Made by a program: the position numbers and the translations under genes
From: Hirudo medicinalis
Taxonomy: Eukaryota; Annelida; Clitellata; Hirudinida; Hirudinidae
Direction of reading: 5' to 3'
Length of the DNA: 36,937 bases
Assembly (NCBI GenBank): GCA_011800805.1
Contig: MPNW01000678.1
Coordinates: 1 to 36,937, forward strand
Notes under the pieces: generated by a model
The model's database searches: none
Seen by the model: only the letters and a program-made list of their open reading frames with translations
Told to the model about the DNA's origin: nothing
In this document: positions 11,801-21,520 of the stretch, piece after piece
How the letters are laid out: each line of letters starts with the position of its first letter
Position numbering within the stretch: position 1 is the first letter of the stretch

Positions 11801-14186
11801 ACACTCGCTCATCCTGCCGAGCATGTTGCAGATGTTCTCTGGAAAGTCTGAAACGACATGAAATCGATGAAGGAGATAAATAAAGAAAAAAAGCAAAAAT
11901 ACCGCTCTCCACGTTCAACCTAGATTCTGTTACTTTAAAATAATTTATTTATATAACAATATATTATATTTTATATTATAATCCACAAACTGAGATAATA
12001 AAAGTAATGCTTTTAAACTGTAAACCCAGTAAATGATTGTAACAAATTAAACTGTAAACCCAGTAAATGATTGCAACAAATTAAACTGTAAATCCAGTAA
12101 ATAATTGTAACAAATTAAACTGTAAATCCAGTAAATAATATCACAAAATGTATTTGAATATTTGTCAAATCAAAATTGGCAACAGAAATTGTAATTAAAA
12201 AAGATCACTCCAACCAACCTTTTCGAGACTCCTTGCCGGCCAATCCAAATTCGTCCCCTTTCATTACATTCGACCTCACGGTGGAAGGGTCGACACGGTC
12301 CACGGACATGACCCTGCTGATATTCTCCACATTCAGCTTCTTGCAAAGACTGTAATAAATGTAATAAGTAACAAATTAATAACAACTATTATTAATTATA
12401 AGTAATTGTGATTAATTAACTTATTAACTATGAGTAATTATTATTAATATTATAACTGGTTTGTTGAAGTGCAATAATGGTCAATGATCATTTGAGTAAT
12501 TCAAATATTCCTGCTAGTCCTAGAACCACTTCTATGTATTTATTGTCTATCAAAATATTTAATGCCTCAGGCATGGCCCTGTAGGGATTTACACAGTTCT
12601 ACGGGCTAAGAGTAACCCATGCCGGAATCGGCAGCTGACCTGATGACGAGCGACAATTTGTAATCCTTCTCGGAAGCGACCGGCCTTCTGGCAGACTCCT
12701 CCCTGTTCATTCGTTTCTTCGTCTTGTCGTTGGACTTGCTCACGAAACTCAAATGAGTCTTTGGCACCTTATTTTCTTTGTTGTTGAAATTAAAACTCTT
12801 GGAGGACTGTATTTTCAGCGAGCGGGTGCCGGGCGCGATGCTGCTGCTGCTGCAGTCGCTGCCATCCTCCGATAAACTCATCTCCAAGGCTTCCATCCAG
12901 CCTATGAGGTCGTCTTTTTTAGGTCGTTCGTTCCTGCCTGGAAAGTCGAAGAATCCCGGATGTTCGGACGGTGTTGGCATCCTCTCTTCTTTCGCACTCG
13001 ACCGAGAATTGTTCAAATTCAAGTGAGACGAAGAGTTATGCACGGTCCCATCGTCTGATCGCCTGTCATCTTCTACATTTACTGCAGCATTCAAAGGAGC
13101 CTCGTTCAGATCCTGAACCGAGACACTCTTGTCGCGTCTCAAACCCTTCGAGGTCAGAGATTTGTTGCTGAGATTTCGAGGCAAAGTGTGGATGGAGCCC
13201 TCCACGTTTAAGGAGATATTACCGTAACTTCTCTGAATGGAAGAAACTGATCCAGGACCATTTCTAGAAGACTTGGAAGATTCTTTGTTGATCTTGTTGT
13301 GATGGGGAGAAGTTTTTGAAACCCTGGGTGCCATTGGAGGAAGGTTTTCGAGAGGGGTAAAGGGCTGTCTCGGCTGCAGGTCCGCTGGTTGTGGGGCCTG
13401 TTCTACCAGGTCATCAAAACCAATCTTGTATTCTCTGAATCTAAGTATCAAAAATTCAAGAACTCAAACTAGTGCCTATTTAAGTTGAAGAACTCCTTAA
13501 AAACAAAATTTAATATTAAGTAAATAATAACTCTATCCACACCATTGAAACGTTTCGACATTTTACATTCGGGAAAAATATTTGTCAACAAAATGATCGT
13601 TAAATTTGCGCAACCTGAAAAGTCGTGAATTATCTGCAAAGAGTTCCTGATTGTGTGCCTGTCCTCGAACATCTTCAAATACCTGATGGTTGCTATGCAT
13701 CATTTTCATGACTCTCACCACAGCTTCCCTGTTATTTAAAAACCAATTATCTCTTATTTTTAAGTCCAAGTTAAATACATGTTAATAATAGAAAATAATT
13801 ATAAAAAATTTAACTTTCATAAATTGAAACTAAAAGTATAGACACACCTAGTCATCATGGCTTTAAAATTGTTGGTCTTAAGTTCTTGGCGTAGCCAACT
13901 GACGGCATCAGAGGCAGCGAAACAATTTTTATAGCGTTTCAAGCCTCGGTAATGTGTCCCAACAGAAAAGTTTGTTGAGAAGTGGTCGCACAAATGTTTA
14001 AACTGAAATATGGATTGTTTAATGTCGCCATTAGGTTAGATGATTATGTTTTATAAGAATTTAGGTGCGAAGGGCATTTAGAAAACAAATGCCTAATTTG
14101 CAATAACGAACCCAAACTGTCGATGCAAATTGTCCATTATAACCGATTAAGCATTCCGGTAAATCGTTTGGATCCCAAGGTGTCAT
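8846..14186 (-). CDS. DEPDC1: DEP domain-containing protein 1 (DEPDC1-like)
   Basis: DEPDC1 proteins are cell-cycle-linked signalling proteins with an N-terminal DEP domain and a RhoGAP-like fold. Twelve exons keep phase: 14112-14186, 13848-14002, 13615-13728, 12640-13440, 12219-12349, 11803-11847, 11098-11250, 9935-10861, 9668-9825, 9379-9549, 9092-9220, 8846-8977; about 996 residues. The DEP domain is in exons 1-3 (HYRGLKRYKNCFAASDAVSW ... NQELFADNSRLFRF). The broken RhoGAP-like domain follows (WPLKTYCKFRMGIERCDAS, ALQLCFLMLGRPERRNFFRL). The end, KRVTATEYDFQSNNYTRNAL to FEKGYPDIFYCFFP, matches the DEPDC1 C-terminus. Two big exons encode Ser/Arg-rich, apparently disordered inserts of about 270 and 310 residues, making this longer than the roughly 530-810 residues I recall for vertebrate DEPDC1B/A. 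The intron after 9092 uses a GC donor (AAG|GCAAGT). No clear RhoGAP arginine finger is evident. The gene is divergent from TTC8. DEPDC1 versus 1B orthology was not resolved. Confidence 0.9.
11054..11460. repeat. (ATT/ATC)n microsatellite in DEPDC1 intron
   Basis: The part from about 11300 to 11425 is imprecise ATT/ATC/ATA trinucleotide repeat inside the intron before exon 11098-11250. The isoleucine/methionine-rich open frame on the minus strand here is a repeat artefact apart from the real exon at its left end. Confidence 0.8.
11600..11717 (-). mobile_element. SINE with tRNA-like head and GCGCTATATAAATGG tail, copy 1
   Basis: Read on the minus strand this begins GGCCGAATGGGTTGCG, resembling a polymerase III A box, then has GTGTTCGCAACCC, resembling a B box, and ends GCGCTATATAAATGG. 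It aligns over its whole length with 33681-33797 at roughly 80 percent identity by eye. The tail resembles the 3' end of L2-type LINEs, as in many animal SINEs. It lies in a DEPDC1 intron, in the same sense as the gene. Confidence 0.75.
12013..12145. repeat. 34-bp tandem repeat, about four copies
   Basis: Units of the form AAACTGTAAACCCAGTAAAT followed by GATTGTAACAAATT repeat about four times, with single-base changes (CCC/TCC, TGATT/TAATT). Located in a DEPDC1 intron. Confidence 0.9.
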
Positions 14187-14633
14187 TTTAAAATTAATCG
14201 CTACACTTTCGACTTCCAATTTCCAATTATAGAGTCAATATTTAGGTAAATTTGAGACTAAAAACCCGCTCAAGGAATCCTTTAGGACATTTAGAAAGAC
14301 AACATGTGAAATTTGAATTTGGTGGTTGGAAATATTTTAGAAATCATCAAAATTTGTAACCAACACAATAAAAAACGTTAATAAAATTATTCTTATTAAA
14401 ATTAAATTTTAAACATTTTCTTATTAGATTTGCTTGGATATATATCGTAAGAAATTAAAACGTTTAGTAGTAATGTTTCTAATTAAGTAGAATTTGATAC
14501 AATTATATTAAAAATAATAATTGATATCCACTATTAATTACTAATAGAGAAGATTCATTATCTTACTGCATCTGTCATAGTAACCACAGATAGCATACAT
14601 TCCTTTTCATTCCTTTTATTTGATTGACGCGGT
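14187..14633. promoter_or_regulatory. Divergent DEPDC1/TTC8 intergenic promoter region
   Basis: Only 447 bp separate the start codons of two head-to-head genes, so both promoters must lie here or in 5' introns. No TATA box stands out. A TTTGAA at 14312-14317 matches the CHR cell-cycle element core, but such a short word is weak evidence in A+T-rich DNA. An X-box-like site is listed separately. Confidence 0.6.
14571..14584 (+). promoter_or_regulatory. X-box-like (RFX) site upstream of TTC8
   Basis: TCTGTCATAGTAAC fits the X-box consensus GTHNYYATRRNAAC at 12 of 14 positions, including the complete YYATRRNAAC half. It lies 50 bp before the TTC8 start codon, the typical distance for RFX/DAF-19 control of ciliary genes. 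The match is by eye and the 5' half is degenerate. Confidence 0.4.
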
Positions 14634-17600
14634 ATGGATCCATTATTTTTATCAATCAGTTACTATAGAAGACGAAAGTTCACAGAATGCATAGAAATAT
14701 GTTCGGATATCTTACGTCGTAATCCCCATGACTTGGTTAGCTAGTTCCTAACTTGTGTTGAGTAACTTAGCTTGTTTTAAAGAGGAATTTCATCAGCACA
14801 ATCTAAAACCATAAAAATCAGATTTTGAGCTCATTGATTTTTTGTTTTTTTATGAATCTTATTGCCTAGGATAACTGATTCCACATTGAAACATATGCAT
14901 TTAAGGTAACCTGCCAACTCATAAATTATAGCCACACCTTATTTCTTTTCTGGCTCTTCAAGAACTTTTAACAATGGAAGTGATGGCAAGTGCATCTCTT
15001 GATATTACCTTTTAACAAATCAAATGCCAAATATTTTAGGCAGCATGGACTCTGAAAATGCAGAGTTTAACATCCCAGGTTTACGTTGATGAAGTTGACA
15101 TGGAAGATGATGATGTTGCAAATTTTCTGATGGGTGACAATAGCATCTCTTCGGTTCCCCGACCAGGCACATCACTCAAAAAATCAACTCCAGCAGTCGG
15201 AACTTCACAAGGTCTAAGGTTGTGAAGAAGCAAAAACACTTTATTGTGATAAAATTATGCATGCCTTTTTAGAAATTGCGTTTGTGTGTGAGTTATTGAT
15301 TTACTGGATGGACTCTGTCTGTAACCTTAATCTACAGAAATCATATTACTTATTTATTAATACTCTTTCAAATTATTTTCTAACTGATTACAAAAATTAA
15401 ATTTTTCAGCCAAACATCATTAATTTTAACTTCTAAACATTTCATAAATCTCAAAGCAAATCTCTCCTCTTCCCAGACCAATGACAAACTCCGGTCGGCC
15501 AGTGACAGGCTTCCTGAGACCAGGAACTCAGTCCTGCAAGTCTTCCACTTTGGAGCAGCTCGTGAAAACGCCAAGGAACCTCCACACCGCAAGGCCGGTC
15601 AGCAGCAGTGCCGGAAGATTCATCAGGCTCGGAACGGTCGGTCCCTTGGTGGCAGTTTGACAATTGTATTTTTACTTTTGACCATTACCATCATCATCAT
15701 TGCTGTTATTTTGAGGCTAGCCCCTCTTGTAAAACATCATAACAAACCATTTCTCAGGACCCCTTCTAATCTCAGACAATTTTCCACCCCTCTTCCCCTA
15801 CAGGCATCCATGCTCGGTTCTGCCGACGGACCCTTCATAAACCTCAGCAGGCTCGACTACACCAAGTATGCTGCCAAGACCAACGTGGCCAAGTCGCTCT
15901 TCGAGTACATCTTCCACCATGAGAATGATGTCAAGAATGTAAGTTGAGTGATTGTAGGCTAGCATGAGGTTAACAATGTGTGGTTGTGGGTGCTATGAGT
16001 AAAATGAATGTAAGTGAACATGTTGTTGTTGTTGTTATTATCATTAAGTTATTATTATTACTATTACTATTATTATTATTATCATCATCAATCATCATCA
16101 TCATTATTATTATTGTATTTTCTTGATTTTAATATTTAAGCACAGAAGCATTTTGCAATGGTTTTCGCCAGCCATGGCTTTCAATTTAGTCCACAGCAAT
16201 GCATAGCATCCATAATGAGTGTAATTTTGTATACAATGTTCATAATTTTTATGTAAAATGACAGTCACAATATTTATGAAGCTTAACCCAACAAAAAATC
16301 ATTTGATTGCCCTAATCTAAGGCTTTGGAGCTGGCAAGCCTTGCGACGAAGGCAGCCATGCACGGAGACTGGTGGTGGAAAATACAGCTCGGGAAGTGCT
16401 ATCACAGGTGGAGTGTCGGTTATCGATCGGTCGTCATTGGCTGTAAACAGTTTGTCGTTAGAATGTTTTAGAGTTAAACTTTGTAAAACACTGCAGCAAT
16501 ATTTTCTGACTCGATCCGTTTTTAAATGTGATGCACGATCACGACGAGATTGTATGTGGTCAGAGGATATTCAGAGGTTTAAGAGATTTTAGAGGATATA
16601 ATCGAGGTTAAAATTACAAACATCTATTAATGAAGTTATAATCTTTTGATACAAAGTAAGTTCAATTGTATAAGTTAAACAACAATTGTATGTTTTCATA
16701 AAGGTTATTGACTTGCCATAACGACGATCGGTTACTCAACAAGCCGCAGTGAATCGTCACATGTGAATCGATTCGAGCATGGATTTGTATTGCAGGCTCA
16801 GACTCTACAGAGACGCAGAGAGGCAGTTCCAGTCTTCCTTGAAGGACCAGCCGATGTTGGATGCCTACTTGTACCTAGGCAAGGTGTATGAGAAGATCGA
16901 TCAGCCACTCTCGGCAATACAAACCTTCAACGCGGGGCTCGGCGTATTCCCCAACGACCTGCATTTGCTTCTCGGATTGGCTAGAATCGAAGAGGTTGAC
17001 AGCTATGCATAAGTTACAAAACTTAAGTACCTTAGCAGCCTGCTTGTTGGTTAAGTTTCAACATTGCATCATAATACTTTAAATAATTTAATTCTTAACT
17101 ACTTTGTAAGCCCTGGGCGTCAGTAGCCGAGTGGTTAAGGATTTCGCTTTGGTGCGGCTCCATCGGGATCTCAATTCCTAGCCGCTGGCAAGAGTTTCAA
17201 CAACTAATAGCTATTGATTAACTAGTTAAGGCTCGATCCATTTTTCAATCATGACAGGGTCTCGGAAACAACCAGAAGTCCCTGGAAATATACAAGCAAG
17301 CTCTCCAAATAGACAACATGTGCGTGGAAGCCATTGCCTGCATCGCCACCAACCACTTCTACTCTGACCAACCAGAAATAGCTCTTAAGTTTTATAGGTT
17401 TGACAGCAGGACAAAGCTCCTTGTTAATGTTTAAACCTCGTTTGGCTTGGAATATATTTTAAAATTAATTCCAAATTAATCGAAATCACGTGAAATTTTA
17501 AGAAATGAGAAAATTATTTTGAGCTTCTACAAGTTCATTTATATCTAAAACAACGCCCTTGTTCTCCTTGAGGCATTTGTTGATTGGTAAATTATTATTA

Positions 17601-18895
17601 TTATTATTATTATTATCATCATCATCATCATTATTATTTTTATTATTAACAACATGTATGTAGCGCATATTTGCGAAATGCACTGAAATGAAGAAATGCA
17701 CCGAACGTTTCATTGACACAGGCGTCTGCTTCAGATGGGGGTCTACAATGGCGAGATATACAGTAACGTGGGGCTGTGTTGCTACTATGCTCAGCAATAC
17801 GACCTTATGTTGGCATCTTTCAGCAGGGCTTTATCCCTGAGTGACAGCAGAACCTCGGCTGACGTCTGGTACAACCTCGGGCATGTTTCGCTGGTCTGTT
17901 ATTAACAGGAGTTTCATGAATTCATGTTGTTATGTCACATGTATATTTGCAGCATGTAGGTGGCTAGATTTTGTTTTTCATTAAACTTTTGCTAATGAAT
18001 TCGAAAATATTTAATTTTTTTTTTTATGTGGTCTCTCTTAGAGAGGTTTTTTTAAAGTAAGCTAAAACTGAATAATAAAATTAAATTGACTGTCTAGTGA
18101 CTGTCTCAATTGATGAATTCAAAATTTTACCACTTCAAATTTTGGCTTTCCAGGGCATCGGGGATATGAACCTTGCCTACCAGTGCTTCCATCTCGCTCT
18201 GGCCGAAAGTAACGACCATGCCGAGAGCTACAACAACCTGGGAGTCATCGAATTCAGGAGGAATCGAAATGAAATGGTCTATTTTGATTGTTTACCATTC
18301 ATTACTCCCATTGTTGTTTTGATGTGTTTCGTTTCTGAAATTTGGCAGTCTGTCTAGCAAGATAAATTTATCTCAGGACTGTCCTTTTGGGTTGAGTTTT
18401 TAGCCGTATTTAGCCGACCTTTTAAGTTTTAGAAAAGGCGCTATGAAAGTGTGGTAAAGAAACTACCCCAAACGTCATGCACTGGATAAATTGAGTTTTA
18501 CATTGATTATATTCGTGCTTCGTTGGTTAATTATGTGGTCATTTTTTTTTTAGGCAAGAGCTTTTCTTCAGGCCAGTTTCAATCTGAGTCAACATCTGTT
18601 TGAGCCGCATTTCAACTATGCACTTCTGACAGACAAGGTAAGTTCTTTTGAGTTGAGTGCCGACGAACAGTTTTATAGAATTTAATAAATAAAAATAAAA
18701 AAAAAACTGGGAAATATAAATGCGTAATAACTGTAATAATAACTATAACAGATGTATATTATACTTTTGTATTGACAGATGGGTGATCTACAGTCAAGCT
18801 ACAATGCAGTCAAAAAGTCGTTGGACATCTTTGGCAGTCATTATGATTCCAAGCTTCTTTATACAACACTACAGCAGCATTTTCTCCTTATATGA
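14634..18895 (+). CDS. TTC8: Tetratricopeptide repeat protein 8 (BBS8), BBSome subunit
   Basis: BBS8 is a TPR subunit of the BBSome, the coat complex that moves membrane cargo in cilia. Eleven exons join in perfect phase: 14634-14735, 15040-15218, 15477-15636, 15804-15938, 16322-16407, 16796-16994, 17258-17397, 17722-17893, 18154-18276, 18554-18637, 18779-18895; 498 residues, close to the roughly 515 of human. The start MDPLFLSISYYRRRKFTECI corresponds to the family N-terminus. Exons 2-4 hold the conserved SSVPRPGTSLK, GRPVTGFLRPGTQS and DGPFINLSRLDYTKYA. WWWKIQLGKCYHR and TPR-type helices follow (YNLGHVSLGIGDMNLAYQCF, ESYNNLGVIE, EPHFNYALL) to the end. No frameshift or missing exon was found. 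A poly(A) signal AATAAA is at 19008-19013. The gene is divergent from DEPDC1 and 315 bp upstream of PEX2 on the same strand. Confidence 0.96.
16020..16120. repeat. Trinucleotide repeat in TTC8 intron 4
   Basis: Mixed TTG, ATT and ATC units in the intron between exons 15804-15938 and 16322-16407. Confidence 0.8.
17113..17210 (+). mobile_element. tRNA-like SINE fragment in TTC8 intron
   Basis: TAGCCGAGTGG at 17124-17134 is a perfect polymerase III A box of the Ser/Leu tRNA type, followed by GTTAAGG. The B box is degenerate (GATCTCAATTCC near 17167) and acceptor-stem pairing is not evident. I therefore read it as a tRNA-derived SINE or tRNA relic rather than a working tRNA. It does not obviously match the two other SINE copies beyond the box. 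Confidence 0.45.
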
Positions 18896-19210
18896 TGATT
18901 ACTTTGATTTGTATTAAATTCGGTCCTCAGACTGGACTAAGATCTCTAGTTATTGTCAAATTAGTTGCTTGTGGTTTGCTTGACAATTTCGATCCAATGG
19001 CGATTTAAATAAAAATATTTGAAAATGGCTGCGAAGGAACCATATGGTTTATACTCGAATTATAATTTAAGTTGTGCATAATCGAAAGGACGGCAATCAA
19101 AATGAGGAAAGTGTTTTATCGTAGTAGAGGCCTAGGAGAGTCGGTTCAAAAGGTCGAAGCGGGCTGGATTGCACCAAACAAGCGCAAGACAACAATTGTC
19201 GGCAGGCAGA
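18896..19210. other. TTC8 3' UTR / PEX2 upstream region
   Basis: Holds the TTC8 AATAAA (19008-19013) and presumably the PEX2 promoter and 5' UTR. An open frame from 19072 overlaps the first PEX2 exon in a different frame and does not continue the PEX2 protein, so it is not annotated. Confidence 0.6.
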
Positions 19211-21050
19211 ATGGTCAAATCGGAGGAATCGGTTTCGTTGTGCGAACCCCTGCGTGTCAGCCAGGTATTATGTACGAGTGGAAATAACTAGTGTTTTAAC
19301 TCGTCCTAGAGGTTGTTCTAAACGACCCAGTCTTTAAACCATCAGTGATTAATTTGTAGTCGGACGCATCGGAACTTGATTCTCATCTGTTGGACGTGTT
19401 GACAAGCCAGTTAAAAAGCGTCTTCAAATTGTTTCAGGTTTATTTAATTGGAGTGGATCTCGTTTGGTCGTTCTAAATCTAAATTATTTTTTCAGCCATA
19501 TTACTTCATAAAATTCGAACAAGAGATCGGTTTGATTTTGAAGATTGCTGTTTGGCATGTGAGAAACTAATGACTTATGGACAATACTTGATCACAAATT
19601 GAATTACATATACAGCTATCCATAAACAAAAAGAATGCAACCCTGGCACAGCAATTGTTTTCTCTACAATATATTAACAATGTTCACTCTGCAAAATCTG
19701 TCACATCGCCATGGATGACCAGAAAGCAGAAAAGACTATATCTCTTTTTGGATGTAATTGTGCCGTGGTTACTTGCAAAATATGAGCACATGCGATTATC
19801 TTACAGGAAAAATGAGCTACAAATCAAAGTTAGCTTTAAATCTACATTACTTTGCTCTTCAAAATAAGCCTCCTACTTTCATGAAATTCTCCTATAGATA
19901 TCAAAAATCCTAAAATTACTCGAGTTAGCATTGAAGATGAGCCAAATAGTGAATTTCCTGGTGTTTCTAACTCAAGGGAAGCAACAATTCCTCACGGAGA
20001 GGATTCTTGGAATAAGGCTCATGTACCCCAGACCACAAGCTGTCAGACAGGTAGAAAGGCTTTTGGGCTACCCATTCACAGCCTAGATGATGAGTAAACA
20101 TTCTATGATAACTAAATATTCTTCCTTAATATATTGAGTTATTCATTTGGAACCTTGTTCTGTTATTTAAAATTTCTTTTATACAAATTCATAAAATCAT
20201 TTTAAATTAAAATTTATTTCACATAATTTAGATATCTTACGAACTGTCTGAAAGAGAGCACTTATGGCAGGGCTTTGCTGTTAGTTCATAGTGGACCTGT
20301 TTATCAAAACTATTACAAAATCTTGACTCCATTTTTTTGTTTACTTTTGACGCAACACCAGTCGTCGTACATTTATTTTTAGTAATTATTGCAACTTTAT
20401 GATATGAATGAAATCAATTATCATCAAATACTTAGCATGCCAATTAATCACCTGCCGATTAATTTGACTTGTGTGTCTACACGCTGTCTAGGAGCTCCTT
20501 GCATTTATCATTCCGATCTTGAACAACGTTCGGCTGAAGAGGGTCATACAAGACAATCTGCTCCGGCCTCTGAAACTGACAGGATCGGATGATCAACGCA
20601 TCTTGGAGTCTGACAGATTGAAAACTTGTCCTGTGTGCCGCGATTGGCCGACGAATCCACACCAGGGGAGGTGCCACCATGTGTTCTGCTACTATTGCAT
20701 TTCTGTGAGTTTCTCTCTTAGACTATGGTTTTTGGATCACTACTTAGGATTGCAAGTATCCTTGGTCAAACCATTACCTGTTCTAGAGATCGTTATCAAG
20801 TGCTTCCTACCGAATTATCTATCAATTAATTATTCAAATCATTTGGTCGTTCGATCCCACAAAATTACGAGGTTCAATCTAACGTTTCCATCGCATCGCA
20901 CAGAGCAACTTCCGAGCGGACCCCGGCTTCAGGTGTCCGACTTGTAAGACTCCAATCGAACACAAGGACAACATCACGCCATTGCCCGTGCTGCTTGACC
21001 TGAGGGATGCACCGAAAGAAAGAAAGGACGAACGAACGGCAGAAGAATGA
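19211..21050 (+). CDS. PEX2: Peroxisome biogenesis factor 2 (RING E3 ligase)
   Basis: PEX2 is one of three RING subunits of the peroxisomal membrane ligase that ubiquitinates the import receptor PEX5 for recycling. Eight exons: 19211-19264, 19360-19437, 19496-19558, 19616-19828, 19898-20050, 20232-20279, 20492-20704 and 20904-21050; 322 residues (human 305). The start Met at 19211 was chosen because its frame reads LRVSQ into SDASELDSHLL, matching the human LRISQ region; the longer open frame nearby is out of phase. Other family landmarks are SINKKNATLAQQ, TERILGIRLMYPRPQ and ERE-LWQGFA. The C-terminal RING reads CPVC, then DWPTNPHQGRCHHVFCYYC, then CPTC, with the cysteines and histidine expected of PEX2. 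Hydrophobic stretches around residues 135-200 fit membrane helices. AATAAA lies at 21125. The tail after the RING is Lys/Glu/Arg-rich and longer than in human. Confidence 0.94.
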
Positions 21051-21520
21051 GTTTCAAAACCATCGATTATTAATAACACTTAACAATGCTTATATTCTGT
21101 CGACAAATTGAGTCCGAATCCGTAAATAAAAACAGCAATGATAGCTGACAACAAAGATGGAACGAACTTGACAATGTCCCGAAACGAAACGTCCAACCAG
21201 GCCGTCTCGCTTCTCGCAGACGATTAAGTCCTTCGATTTTGATTGTATTGGTTTCTCGAAGGAAGTTAGTTCATTCGAGTTGCTCTTGAGAATAAACTGT
21301 CACTTCTTCTAACCTCTAAAGCCGGAAAACGATGCTCGCTAAGATGAGGTCCTTTGCGTTGAATCATCGTCGAAATGTTGCGAACGCAACGAGACGACGG
21401 CGATGACGGTCGAACGCGCTAACAAGATCTAGGTCGACGATGAATCTCAGTCACCTCAAAATGTTACGTAAAAATACAAAATATATATATGTGTGTGCAC
21501 GTGGATACATGCACGAACAA
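21051..21520. other. Convergent 3' region between PEX2 and the zinc-finger gene
   Basis: Contains the PEX2 poly(A) signal at 21125-21130. No exon was recognised on either strand. The minus strand presumably holds the 3' UTR of the zinc-finger gene. Confidence 0.6.

Noticed and set aside
17113..17210. Functional tRNA gene
   Set aside because: Only the A box is good; B box and stems do not support a cloverleaf.
19072..19287. Plus-strand frame of 71 residues as an extended PEX2 N-terminus
   Set aside because: It is out of phase with the next PEX2 exon. The frame starting at 19211 gives the conserved LRVSQ-SDASEL junction.
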